A DNA stretch of 49,150 nucleotides from Desulfobulbaceae bacterium (GTDB lineage: Bacteria; Desulfobacterota; Desulfobulbia; Desulfobulbales; Desulfobulbaceae). Location of the stretch: the NCBI GenBank assembly GCA_023544645.1, contig JAMJFO010000023.1:1-49150 (forward strand). The letters are read 5' to 3'. Positions 12,390 to 20,896 of this stretch are shown here, piece after piece (within the stretch, counting starts at the first letter, position 1; every line of letters begins with the position of its first letter). The translations under genes were made by a program, and so were the position numbers. The notes beneath the pieces were generated by a model. That model ran no database searches. It saw only the letters and a program-made list of their open reading frames with translations, and was not told the DNA's origin.

Positions 12390-14732
12390 CTATGTGTTGA
12401 CCAGGGCATTCTGTACCGATACCGCCAGTTCCCGCAGCATGAACGGTTTGATCACTGATCCGCAAAAACCGTAATCCCGATAGGAAGACATGACCGGATC
12501 ATTGGAATAACCGCTGGCCACCAATACCCTGGCTTCCTTGTCCAGCGTGCGGATATGACCGACAGCCTCCTTCCCTCCCATACCCCCGGGAATGGTCAGG
12601 TCCATGATAACCAGATCAAACCTCTTTCCCTGGTCCAGCGCCTGCCGATAACAGTCGATGGCCTCCTGCCCGTCTTTGACCAGTACCACTTCATGGCCAA
12701 GCTGCTGCAGCATTTCCCTGGCGACTTTGCTGACCATTTCCTCGTCATCCATAACCAGTATCCTTGCCGGGGTACCTGCAAAATCAGGCAGCGAAATTTC
12801 CTGATCATGTGCGATTTCGCTCGAACGGCTGGCCGGCAGAAGAATGGTGAACACAGCTCCTGATCCCGGGGGAGAAGATGCCGTCAGGGTACCGCCATGC
12901 TGGGTGATAATGGAGTGGCAGATCGACAGGCCGAGGCCGGTTCCCTTGTTCTTGGTTGTGAAATAGGGATCAAACAATTTGTCCATCACTGCCCGATCGA
13001 GGCCCGGGCCATTATCGGCAATGGTGATCCGTACGAAATCCCGGTCAGAGGTAGGTTCACCGGCCGGTTCGGGGCTGTTCCGGCAGGAAATCCGCACGTT
13101 TCCGCCATCGGGCATTGCCTCCCGGGCATTGAGAATGATATTCTGGATGACCTGGCTCATCTGCCCGGGGTCGATATCGACAAGCCACAGGTCTTCCTGG
13201 AAATCTGTTTCACAGCTTATTCCGCTGCCCCGGAGAATAAACAGGGCCGAATCCCTGATAATCCCTTCAATGGATACTGTTCGTCGGACCGGACTCCCTC
13301 CCTTGGCAAAGGTAAGGAGCTGCTGGGTCAGTCCCTTGGCCCGCAGTGATGCCTTTTCCGCCTCAACCAGCAGAGGCGCAACCCGTTCATTCTCCCCCAG
13401 ACGATGAATGGCCAGGTCAATGTTTCCCAATATGGCTGCCAGAATATTGTTGAAATCATGGGCAATTCCACCGGCAAGAATGCCTACCGATTCAAGTTTC
13501 TGGGTTTTTATCAGTTCCTGTTCTATGCGCTGTTTTTCAGTAACGTCCCTGAAGACCAGCACCACTCCTTTAATGCTGCTCGCCGTATCACGTATCGGCG
13601 CTCCGCTGTCGGCAATACTGATTCTGGCGCCGTCCCTGGCAATGAGAAGGGTGTGATTTTCAAGAGCGACAATACTGCCTGTTTTCATCACCAGATCAAC
13701 GGGATTGGGGCAGGGTCTGCCGGTTTTCTCGTTAACAATGCGAAATATTTCGTGCAACGGGCGGTCCACCGCTTCCTGCTGGCTCCAGCCGCAGAGCTGC
13801 TCGGCAACCTTATTCATCATCACGATCCTGCCCTCGGTGTTCGTGGTGATGACGCCGTCGCCGATGCTGCGCAGGGTAACCGCCAGGCGCTCGCGTTCCG
13901 CGGCAAGCTCCTCTATGGCTCGTTTTCGTTCGGTGATATCCTGGAAAGAGGTAACCGTGCCGACAATATTGCCGTCCGCATCACGAAAAGGCCTGGTTGT
14001 CTGCAGATAGGTCTTGCCATTGGTATCGCGTCCGGGTCTGAAGGTTTCGCACGTGACCTCTTCCATGCCCTCAAGGACCAAGGTCATGGGGCATGCCGTG
14101 GTATGGCAGAGGCTGCCGGGCCGCGAATCGAAACACTTCATTGGTTTCTCCCCTTTCGGGGAAACCGGCCAGATGTTCGTATACGCCTCGTTGGCCTCGA
14201 TCAGGTCAAAATCGTTGCTGGTGATGCACATCGGCAGGGCGCTGTTAAAAATATTCTCCAGCGTGGCGTTGGATTCCCGCAGTTCGTGCTGGGCCTTCTC
14301 CCGCTCCCTGTTTTCCTGCTCCAATTCGCGGGTCCGTTCGCCAACCAGTTTCTCCAGGTTGTCCTTGTATTCGCTCAACTCAAGGTGCACCTTCTCAAAG
14401 CGTTGAAAATAGATGCCGAAGGCAAAAATCACGATAAAGGAAGCGGAATTAACCGCGCCGCTGAACGGCGCAATACGTTGCCATACACCGTACAAATCGA
14501 TAAAAATGAGATACTGCTTGACAAGATGGCCGAAAGAGCGGGAAACAGCAAAAAAAACAAAGGCCAGGGTAAGGAGAAAGATGTAGTCCCGGAAGATGTC
14601 ATCCGGCCCCTTTTTTTTCCAGTCCCATGACAGATACGCGCAGACACAGGCCGCAATCAGGGTCAGGAACGATCCAATGACATCTACACCAATGACCGGC
14701 GCCCAAGAAACGATCACGCGGTTTTCCTCCAC
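12390..14732 (-). CDS. Membrane-bound two-PAS hybrid histidine kinase
   Basis: A 780-residue kinase. Three membrane segments (about 14-34, 49-66, 90-108) with no large periplasmic loop precede a coiled coil (112-155). Two PAS domains follow (about 155-270 and 280-400). The first contains an unusual cluster: Cys200, Cys209-His210 and Cys214 (SLCHTTACP), which could bind metal or sense redox. The HisKA domain has His425 in AGGIAHDFNN; HATPase_c and a receiver follow (acidic DDEE, phospho-acceptor Asp in IMDLTIPGG, Lys in VIKPF). Its start overlaps the end of the upstream membrane gene by 19 nt, so the two form a coupled pair. The signal is unknown. Confidence 0.9.
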   Translation of the reverse strand: MEENRVIVSWAPVIGVDVIGSFLTLIAACVCAYLSWDWKKKGPDDIFRDYIFLLTLAFVFFAVSRSFGHLVKQYLIFIDLYGVWQRIAPFSGAVNSASFIVIFAFGIYFQRFEKVHLELSEYKDNLEKLVGERTRELEQENREREKAQHELRESNATLENIFNSALPMCITSNDFDLIEANEAYTNIWPVSPKGEKPMKCFDSRPGSLCHTTACPMTLVLEGMEEVTCETFRPGRDTNGKTYLQTTRPFRDADGNIVGTVTSFQDITERKRAIEELAAERERLAVTLRSIGDGVITTNTEGRIVMMNKVAEQLCGWSQQEAVDRPLHEIFRIVNEKTGRPCPNPVDLVMKTGSIVALENHTLLIARDGARISIADSGAPIRDTASSIKGVVLVFRDVTEKQRIEQELIKTQKLESVGILAGGIAHDFNNILAAILGNIDLAIHRLGENERVAPLLVEAEKASLRAKGLTQQLLTFAKGGSPVRRTVSIEGIIRDSALFILRGSGISCETDFQEDLWLVDIDPGQMSQVIQNIILNAREAMPDGGNVRISCRNSPEPAGEPTSDRDFVRITIADNGPGLDRAVMDKLFDPYFTTKNKGTGLGLSICHSIITQHGGTLTASSPPGSGAVFTILLPASRSSEIAHDQEISLPDFAGTPARILVMDDEEMVSKVAREMLQQLGHEVVLVKDGQEAIDCYRQALDQGKRFDLVIMDLTIPGGMGGKEAVGHIRTLDKEARVLVASGYSNDPVMSSYRDYGFCGSVIKPFMLRELAVSVQNALVNT

Positions 14733-15175
14733 CTGGTCAGCGCCATGAGCAGAAAAAGAAAGGCGGGCACAAGAAGGAGGTGGTCAAGCCGGCTGAAATA
14801 GAACAGGAGATCCATTGGGCCGGATATCATGAATCCGGTTGTCTTGCCGTTCATTGTCAGCAGTTTGGCCGGATCGATAAACTCCCGGTGCCAGTGGCCG
14901 TAAAAAGTGAGAAAATTCCAGCAGATGATCAGCCAGACAAAGAGTTTGAACTCCCTCCACCCCGGACCGCTTTGCACAGAAATATGCAACCGGTACAGGA
15001 GAAAGAACATCCCGAAGATAAACAGCAGGTGGCCAATCTGGTGGGAAACCAGACCTTCCGCTCCGCCATGCTGCTGAACCGCCCAGGCTGCTTGTGGCAG
15101 CAACAAAGCAACAAACAGAAAAAAGGCGCACAAGGTTCCCGAGAGCGCCTGTTTTCTTCTCCCCTCCGCCTGCAT
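14714..15175 (-). CDS. Small His-containing membrane protein coupled to kinase
   Basis: A 153-residue protein of unrecognised family. A signal-like first segment (about 12-32, ending QAAWA) and three further membrane segments are seen. Histidines sit in or at the membrane edges: QQHGG, SHQIGHLLF, YGHWHREF and RLDHLLL. That pattern is compatible with haem b or metal binding, but this is inference. The ATG at 15175 has AAGGAG 8 nt upstream and is preferred over an earlier ATG at 15223. The gene overlaps the hybrid kinase gene by 19 nt, suggesting that the two proteins form one sensor unit in the membrane. Confidence 0.8.
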   Translation of the reverse strand: MQAEGRRKQALSGTLCAFFLFVALLLPQAAWAVQQHGGAEGLVSHQIGHLLFIFGMFFLLYRLHISVQSGPGWREFKLFVWLIICWNFLTFYGHWHREFIDPAKLLTMNGKTTGFMISGPMDLLFYFSRLDHLLLVPAFLFLLMALTRWRKTA

Positions 15176-15446
15176 AGGTAAAACTCCTTCCGAGAATTTG
15201 CAGAGGAATACATGCGTATACACACTTTCAACTCTTTTACTTTTCCATTATGCACCGATAATTTGAAATTGTCCAGCACTTAGGATTTTTTCCTATTTTT
15301 ATTTCAACAGGTTAGCTACCACATAATGATGAATACCTCCTCATTATCAACTGCTGGTCAGGCAGAAGCGAAAAACCTGAAATCATAGCATCCTGCCTGC
15401 GGATAGATTACACTTGCCCAGTTGCAGGATTGTAAGGGAGGTCTAA
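15176..15446. other. Intergenic region between divergent kinase and biotin operons
   Basis: AT-rich stretch that must carry promoters for both directions. The clearest structure is a 7-bp inverted repeat ATAATGA/TCATTAT (15323-15329 and 15341-15347) that is loosely similar to the Fur-type boxes elsewhere in the window but has wider spacing. A TTACA/TGTAA pair (15407-15435) does not match the BirA operator consensus. No confident promoter can be named. Confidence 0.4.
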
Positions 15447-15542
15447 ATGAAAGTGGAATGGGCATATCTGCGCAAGGGATGAGCATCCTGCGCCAAGGCA
15501 CAGTCTGTGTTTAATAGTAAAGGTATAGATGGCAATGACTGA
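15447..15542 (+). pseudogene. ArsC-like N-terminal fragment with in-frame TGA (selenoprotein relic or leader ORF)
   Basis: Read to the first TGA (15480-15482) this is an 11-residue peptide, MKVEWAYLRKG, with an excellent ribosome site (GGGAGG, 5 nt spacing). Reading through that TGA continues ASCAKAQSVFNSKGID and stops at a second TGA (15540). The composite YLRKG-[TGA]-ASC-AKAQ has the layout of the CxxC active site at the N-terminus of ArsC/Spx-family proteins, with the first Cys replaced by a possible selenocysteine. A small CACA-GTC-TGTG hairpin lies about 20 nt after the TGA, but no clear SECIS can be claimed. The frame ends after 31 codons and overlaps the bioF start, so at most an N-terminal remnant survives. 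The alternative is a regulatory leader peptide for bioF. Confidence 0.35.
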
Positions 15543-16716
15543 TCTCAACAACCATCTTGCGCAGCTGCTGCAAAATCTCGAAAATGAAGGACTGCTCCGT
15601 CAACTCGTTCCCCTGACCCGATCGGAGCAGGGCGAAATTGTGGTGGCCGGCAGGACCTATCTCAATCTCTCGGGCAACGACTACCTGGGGCTGGCGGCAA
15701 ACAGAGGACTGGTGGCTGATTTTTACAGCCGGATGCGACCAGGATCGCTGCTGGATCAATTCGGACCCGGCGCATCCGCCTCCCGACTCATGACCGGCAA
15801 CTCCCAATTGTATGAACAGCTGGAACAGAGACTGGCGGGTCTGTACGGCAGTGAGCGATCCCTGGTATTTAATTCCGGTTATCATGGCAATGTCGGGATT
15901 CTCCCGGCTCTGGCGGAAAAAGGCGACCTGATCCTCGCCGACAAACTCTGCCACGCCAGTCTCATTGACGGCATGCGTTTATCCCGGGCAGACACCATTC
16001 GATACCGTCACCTGGACTATGACCATCTTACCGGTCTTCTGGAGAAAAAGCGGGAACAATACAACCGGGTTTTCCTGGTCAGCGAATCCGTTTTCAGCAT
16101 GGACGGCGACCTGGCTGACCTGCCCAAAATGATAGCCATGAAAAAACAATTCGATTGCATGCTCTACCTGGACGAGGCCCATGCTGTCGGTGTTTTGGGC
16201 CGTCGTGGCCTGGGACTTGCCGAGCAGGAAGGAGTCATCGGGGATATCGACCTCTTATTCGGCACCTTTGGCAAGGCCCTGGCCGGGCTGGGCGGATTCG
16301 TTGTCTGCTCGAAACAGGTCCACGCCTACCTGGTCAACCGGGCAAGATCCTTCATCTATTCCACCGGGCTGCCGCCCGTGTGCTTGAACTGGCTGCTGTT
16401 CACACTGGACCGGGTTCTGGCCATGACGGATGAACGCGCGCATCTGCAGGAGATGGCTGCAGACTTTCGCCGGGATCTGGCAGAAGAGGGGCTGACCACC
16501 GGAGGCGCTTCACAGATTATCCCGGTTATCATCGGTGACAGCGGCAAAACCCTGGCCGCTGCCGAAAAGCTGCGGGAGGCCGGATTCTGGATTACCGCGG
16601 TGCGGCCGCCCACCGTACCACCGGGCACGGCCCGGCTGCGATTGTCACTCTGCGCACCCATCCGCCGGGACGACCTTGCTCCTTTGCCCGGACTTCTCAA
16701 AAACGCTATCGGATAA
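15529..16716 (+). CDS. bioF: 8-amino-7-oxononanoate synthase
   Basis: PLP enzyme that condenses pimeloyl-ACP (or -CoA) with alanine, releasing CO2, to give KAPA, the first committed ring-building precursor of biotin. The 395-residue protein has the expected NDYLGLA, GASASRLMTG, FNSGYHGN, DEAHAVGVLG and the PLP-lysine motif TFGKALAGLGGF. The ATG at 15529 has AAAGG 5 nt upstream; ATG 15535 is an alternative. The start overlaps the end of the short TGA-containing frame. First gene of bioF-bioG-bioC. Confidence 0.95.
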   Translation: MAMTDLNNHLAQLLQNLENEGLLRQLVPLTRSEQGEIVVAGRTYLNLSGNDYLGLAANRGLVADFYSRMRPGSLLDQFGPGASASRLMTGNSQLYEQLEQRLAGLYGSERSLVFNSGYHGNVGILPALAEKGDLILADKLCHASLIDGMRLSRADTIRYRHLDYDHLTGLLEKKREQYNRVFLVSESVFSMDGDLADLPKMIAMKKQFDCMLYLDEAHAVGVLGRRGLGLAEQEGVIGDIDLLFGTFGKALAGLGGFVVCSKQVHAYLVNRARSFIYSTGLPPVCLNWLLFTLDRVLAMTDERAHLQEMAADFRRDLAEEGLTTGGASQIIPVIIGDSGKTLAAAEKLREAGFWITAVRPPTVPPGTARLRLSLCAPIRRDDLAPLPGLLKNAIG

Positions 16717-16720
16717 TGGC

Positions 16721-17389
16721 ATGCAGAGCTGCTGGCTGGCACAGGAGGGCAGAGCCTCATGTATAGTTTTTTTGTCCGGCTGGGGCATGGACCCGGCCCC
16801 TTTCGCGTCAATTCCCGCTGCCGGACATGACCTGCTGATGGTCTATGATTACCGGCAGGTGGAACCTGAAGCTATCCTGAGCCTCACCGCAGGATATGCC
16901 TCTCTTCACCTTGTTGCCTGGTCCATGGGCGTCTGGATAGCCGGAACATTTCTTGGCCACAGCAAAAACCGGTTTACCTCGGCAACGGCGGTGAACGGCA
17001 CACTAACCCCCATAGATGACCAGAGGGGTATCCCGGTAAATGCCTTTGATGCTATGATCAGCGATTTTTCCGCCTCGGTTCTGGAAAAATTCTACCGGGA
17101 CATGTTCGACCGGCAGGACCAGGCCAGGCGTTTTCTCAACTCCAGGCCCTGCCGCTCCGCAGAGACCATCCTGGAAGAACTGCAGACACTGCGGCTCATG
17201 TACGCCAGACTGGGGCCGGGAAAGGATATCTTCGACCATAAACTGGTCGGTGGCAGGGACCGGATTTTTCCAGCCAGATCCCAGCTGCGAAGTTGGGGGA
17301 AAGACAATTGCCGGCGCAGTAAAGCCGGGCATTTTCCATTTTATGACTGGTCATCCTGGGACCTTGTCATCAATGGAGACCGGGGATGA
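16721..17389 (+). CDS. bioG: Pimeloyl-ACP methyl ester esterase, BioG type
   Basis: Removes the methyl group from pimeloyl-ACP methyl ester, ending BioC-dependent pimelate synthesis. The 222-residue alpha/beta hydrolase has FLSGWGMDPAPF near the N-terminus, the nucleophile elbow AWSMGVW (Ser), a later GGRDRIFPA (Asp) and GHFPF (His), the pattern of BioG (DUF452) rather than BioH. The open frame extends further upstream, but the ATG at 16721, four bases after the bioF stop, gives the family length. No clear ribosome site, so coupling to bioF is likely. Its stop overlaps the bioC start (ATGA). Confidence 0.87.
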   Translation: MQSCWLAQEGRASCIVFLSGWGMDPAPFASIPAAGHDLLMVYDYRQVEPEAILSLTAGYASLHLVAWSMGVWIAGTFLGHSKNRFTSATAVNGTLTPIDDQRGIPVNAFDAMISDFSASVLEKFYRDMFDRQDQARRFLNSRPCRSAETILEELQTLRLMYARLGPGKDIFDHKLVGGRDRIFPARSQLRSWGKDNCRRSKAGHFPFYDWSSWDLVINGDRG

Positions 17390-18153
17390 AACCGTTGAAC
17401 AAGGACCGGATCCGGCAGCGATTTTTCCGGGCTGCCGCGACCTACGACAGCCAGGCGGTGATCCAGCTGCAGGTGGCGCAAAGGGTCCTGAAAATGCTGG
17501 CGGAACACCTTGCTGTTCCTCCCCAACGGATCCTGGAGATCGGCTGCTGCACCGGACTGCTCACCGCCCGCCTGCACCGGATGTTCGAGGAGGCGGCAAC
17601 ATTCTATGTCAACGACCTGGTCCCTGAATTCCAGACCAGGGTCGCGGAGCGGCTTGACCATGATCCCAGACTGGTTTTTCTTCCCGGAGATATCGAAAAA
17701 CTGGACATACCCCGAAATCTCGACCTGATCGTCTCCTCCTCCACCCTGCACTGGCTGGAGGACCTGCCTTCCTTTTTCCGGCGGCTCAGTAATTTTCTGA
17801 CTGCCAAAGGCACCTTCTGTTTTTCTCTTTACGGAGCAGGCAACCTGGCGCAAGTACGTGAGATAACCGGCCTGGGGCTCGACTATTACAGCCGCGGACA
17901 GCTGCAAACCCTTGTCGCCGAATCCTTCGATGTCCTCGGCTGTGACGAGGAGGAAATAACCCTGCAATTTAATGACCCCATGAGCCTGCTTGCCCATCTG
18001 CGGCAAACCGGGGTCAATGCACTTGACGCGTCTCCCTGGACCCGCTCCCGCCTTCTCCGGTTCCAGCAGGAATACATTGATCGTTTCAGCCGCCAGGGAA
18101 AAGTAATACTGACCTACCATCCCATCTACTGCATTGCCCGGTCGAAAAGCTGA
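17386..18153 (+). CDS. bioC: Malonyl-ACP O-methyltransferase
   Basis: SAM-dependent enzyme that methylates malonyl-ACP so that fatty-acid synthase can build the pimeloyl chain. The 255-residue protein opens with the BioC-typical KDRIRQRFFRAAATYD, then the SAM motif I ILEIGCCTGLLT and a motif-IV region LDLIVSSSTLHWL, which includes the W of the BioC active-site segment. It is coupled to bioG by a 4-nt overlap. The stop codon abuts the stop of the convergent antiporter gene with no base between (TGATCA). Confidence 0.92.
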   Translation: MKPLNKDRIRQRFFRAAATYDSQAVIQLQVAQRVLKMLAEHLAVPPQRILEIGCCTGLLTARLHRMFEEAATFYVNDLVPEFQTRVAERLDHDPRLVFLPGDIEKLDIPRNLDLIVSSSTLHWLEDLPSFFRRLSNFLTAKGTFCFSLYGAGNLAQVREITGLGLDYYSRGQLQTLVAESFDVLGCDEEEITLQFNDPMSLLAHLRQTGVNALDASPWTRSRLLRFQQEYIDRFSRQGKVILTYHPIYCIARSKS

Positions 18154-19395
18154 TCAGTGCTTTTCCAGGTAATGCTCCATTACCCTGCCCACGCTCAGCC
18201 CCTGGACCAGGATGGAAAAGGCCATGATGATGTAGGTGATGGTGATGATGCCACTCCGCTCCGGACCGGGCGGTAGTGACAGCGCCAGGGCCACGGAAAT
18301 GCCGCCCCGCAGTCCCGCCCAGGTGAGGATCCTGGCAGTCCCTTTATCAATCCAGCGAAACCGTCGGAGAAAGCAGACCGTTCCCTTGACACTGATCCAC
18401 CGCGACAGCAATACCAGCGGTATCATCAGCGCCCCGGCCAGCACAAAGCTCATCTGATGGGGCAGGATGAGATATTCCAGGCCAATGAGGACGAACAGCA
18501 CCGCGTTCAGTATCTCATCAACCAGCTCCCAGAAGGTATCAAGGTGACGGCGCGTCAGTTGCGACATGCCGAAATGCCGCCCGTGGTTGCCCACGAGTAA
18601 TCCTGCCACAACGATGGCCAGCGGCGCGGACACGTGAAGCAGCTCGGCGGAGCGGTAGCCGGCAGTGACGGTGGCAAGGGTGATCAGTATCTCGACCTGG
18701 TAGTTGTCCACCCGCTTGAGCATAAAATAACTGATATAGCCGACCAGCGCCCCGTAGACTATGCCGCCCACCGCCTCGACCAGAAACAGTTTGGCAATAC
18801 CCTCCCAGCCGACCTCGTGCCCGCCATGGACAAAGGAAAGCAGGGTTAGAAAAACAACCACCCCGATGCCGTCATTGAACAGCGATTCCCCGGTAACTGT
18901 TGTTTCCAGGCTTTGCGGGGCCCCGGCTTTTTTCATGATGCCGAGCACCGCAATGGGATCGGTGGGCGAAATAAGCGCCCCGAAAAGAAAACAGTACAGC
19001 AGCGGCATTTCCATGCCCAGCAGGAAGAGAAGCCCCCAGGCAAGTCCGCCGACCAGTACTGTCGAGACAACCACGCCAACCGTTGCCAGCATGAAAATGA
19101 CCGATTTTTCGTCCAGCAGGTCGTTAAAGTTGACGTGCAGCGCGCCGGCAAAGAGGAGAAATCCGAGCATGCCGTGCATAAGCATGTTATAAAAATCAAG
19201 CTTGGCAAGCATTTCGCCGGCCGTTTCGGCAAGGGAGAAATATCCCATCTTGCCCAGGGCCATGAGCCCCAGGGAGAAAACCAGGGACATGGCCATCAAC
19301 CCTATGGTTCTGGGCAAGCCGATATAGCGTTCGTTCAGGTAGCTGAAAATTGCGGCGAAGGTGATCAGAATTGCTATTATATCAATAAAGGTCAT
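18154..19395 (-). CDS. Na+/H+ antiporter, CPA1 family (NhaP-like)
   Basis: A 413-residue inner-membrane cation:proton antiporter with about 12 membrane segments. CPA1 hallmarks are SPTDPIAVL (the TDP motif), GESLFNDGIGVV (the ND ion-binding pair) and the late GLRGGISVALALSLP. The ATG at 19395 is preferred to a TTG at 19431. The gene is inverted inside the biotin cluster, between bioC (tail to tail, no gap) and bioD (head to head, 65 bp). Ion specificity cannot be read from the sequence. Confidence 0.9.
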   Translation of the reverse strand: MTFIDIIAILITFAAIFSYLNERYIGLPRTIGLMAMSLVFSLGLMALGKMGYFSLAETAGEMLAKLDFYNMLMHGMLGFLLFAGALHVNFNDLLDEKSVIFMLATVGVVVSTVLVGGLAWGLLFLLGMEMPLLYCFLFGALISPTDPIAVLGIMKKAGAPQSLETTVTGESLFNDGIGVVVFLTLLSFVHGGHEVGWEGIAKLFLVEAVGGIVYGALVGYISYFMLKRVDNYQVEILITLATVTAGYRSAELLHVSAPLAIVVAGLLVGNHGRHFGMSQLTRRHLDTFWELVDEILNAVLFVLIGLEYLILPHQMSFVLAGALMIPLVLLSRWISVKGTVCFLRRFRWIDKGTARILTWAGLRGGISVALALSLPPGPERSGIITITYIIMAFSILVQGLSVGRVMEHYLEKH

Positions 19396-19460
19396 GGGCT
19401 GAAGATACCTCGTCCGTTGCGGCTGAATCAAGAAACTTTCAACAAAATTTATGGTGCATC

Positions 19461-20141
19461 ATGACAACCCTCTGCATCTGCGGTATTGACACGGGTATCG
19501 GCAAATCGGTTGTTACCGGCCTGCTGGCCCGCTTTCTGCACGAACAAAATCTCCGGGTGATAACCCAGAAACCGGTGCAGACAGGATGCGCCGGCCAGTC
19601 CGAGGATATCCTCACCCACAGGCGCCTGATGGAATCCGGATGGCTGGAGGAGGATGAGCAGCGGCTGACCTGCCCCTACAACTTCTCCTTTCCCGGCTCC
19701 CCGCACCTGGCAGCACGGCTTGCCGGCCAGACCATTAACCCTGATACCATTACCGCCAGGACCAGGGTGCTGGAAACCAGGTATGAATGGGTTCTGATCG
19801 AAGGCGCCGGGGGACTTATGGTTCCCCTGACCGACGACCTCCTGTTCATCGACTACCTGAAACAGCACAGCTATCCCATAGTACTGGTCACCTCACCCCG
19901 GCTCGGTTCCATCAACCACACCCTGATGAGTCTTGAAGTGATCCGTTCACGGGGCCTGAAGCTGGCCGGTCTGGTCTATAATCTCCAGGACCAGGCGCTG
20001 TGGGAGATCGTGCAGGACTCCCAGCAGTTATTTGCCGGGGCGCTGAAGGCTTACGGCCATGAAGACAGCCTGGTCATCCTGCCGAAATGGCCGGATCAAC
20101 GAACGGTGAACTGGGAGAAAATTACCGCCGGTTGCTGCTGA
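19461..20141 (+). CDS. bioD: Dethiobiotin synthetase
   Basis: ATP-dependent carboxylase that closes the ureido ring of DAPA to form dethiobiotin. The 226-residue protein has the modified P-loop GIDTGIGKSVVTG, the substrate lysine in TQKPVQTG and EGAGGLMVPL. It is separated from bioF-bioG-bioC by the inverted antiporter gene and must have its own promoter in the 65-bp divergent gap. bioA and bioB are absent from the window. Confidence 0.93.
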   Translation: MTTLCICGIDTGIGKSVVTGLLARFLHEQNLRVITQKPVQTGCAGQSEDILTHRRLMESGWLEEDEQRLTCPYNFSFPGSPHLAARLAGQTINPDTITARTRVLETRYEWVLIEGAGGLMVPLTDDLLFIDYLKQHSYPIVLVTSPRLGSINHTLMSLEVIRSRGLKLAGLVYNLQDQALWEIVQDSQQLFAGALKAYGHEDSLVILPKWPDQRTVNWEKITAGCC

Positions 20142-20150
20142 TCCGCCAAC

Positions 20151-20759
20151 TCAGGAAACAAAACCTTTTACTCTGAGCTGCCGATCATGCAGCCGTCCCA
20201 GGGCAACCAGAGCGATGATCGCCCCGGCAAGCGCCCAGGCCATGTCCGACTGGGTGTCCCAGACATATCCCTGGGTGCCGAGAAAGGCCTCTGCCGCCTC
20301 ATCACTGAGCAGGGCCACCCACCACTCGATGAGCTCGTAAAAGGCGCTGAACCCCAGACAGAAGCAGATGATGAAAAAATTGCGCCATGCGGCCGTATTC
20401 ACAACGTTTTTTCTGATCAGGATCTCCCGGGCGATGATCGCCGGGACAAACCCCTGGGCAAAATGGCCGAGCTTGTCGTAATTATTCCGCTGCCAGGAGA
20501 AAATCTCCCCCAGCCGGTCAAACAACGGCACTTCGGCATAGGTGTAATGTCCACCCACCATGAGGATGATGCAGTGGATGAGAATGAGGATGGCAGTGAG
20601 CGGCGTCAGGAGGAAAGTGCTGCGGGTCGCCAGCATTACCCCTGCCCCGACGATAGCCGGCGCCACCTCCAGCAGCCAGGTGGCATAGTCCTTGGGGTTG
20701 ATTGCCGACCAGACCAGCACTGCGGCGTAAATGGCTATCCACAATCCTGTTTTTGTCAT
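20151..20759 (-). CDS. YjdF-like (DUF2238) inner-membrane protein
   Basis: A 202-residue protein with about six membrane segments. Conserved-looking features are YDKLGHFAQGF, FYELIEWW and VWDTQSDMAWA, which match the DUF2238/YjdF family (function unknown). It is convergent with bioD (9-bp gap). Upstream, 137 bp away, is the small Fur-boxed gene on the other strand, so both could share the operator near 20858. Confidence 0.82.
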   Translation of the reverse strand: MTKTGLWIAIYAAVLVWSAINPKDYATWLLEVAPAIVGAGVMLATRSTFLLTPLTAILILIHCIILMVGGHYTYAEVPLFDRLGEIFSWQRNNYDKLGHFAQGFVPAIIAREILIRKNVVNTAAWRNFFIICFCLGFSAFYELIEWWVALLSDEAAEAFLGTQGYVWDTQSDMAWALAGAIIALVALGRLHDRQLRVKGFVS

Positions 20760-20857
20760 ATTCCAGCTCCAGGCATGTTTTCACTTGTTGATATCTTATC
20801 CCGGAACAGATCGCGGCAACAGGATTTTTTTCTTGCACAAAGAGAACCCTGGTGCTA

Positions 20858-20874
20858 TTGATAACCATTATCAA
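20858..20874. promoter_or_regulatory. Fur-type operator
   Basis: TTGATAACCATTATCAA: two perfect 7-bp arms around CCA, close to the GATAAT-type hexamers of Fur boxes. It overlaps a possible -10 (TATTGA, 20856-20861) lying 17 nt after TTGCAC (20833-20838), so repressor binding would block the gene at 20897. Confidence 0.6.
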
Positions 20875-20896
20875 CAATATCTCAAAGGATTGTGCC

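Noticed and set aside
13404-14630. A 408-codon plus-strand frame opposite the second hybrid kinase
   Set aside because: Antisense shadow: the minus-strand kinase has all expected motifs across the same bases.
15407-15435. Possible BirA operator (TTACA ... TGTAA) before bioF
   Set aside because: The arms are in the opposite sense to the TTGTAAACC/GGTTTACAA consensus and are too short to support the call.
16535-16720. N-terminal extension of the bioG frame
   Set aside because: It overlaps the end of bioF in another frame, has no protein family features and would make BioG 62 residues too long.
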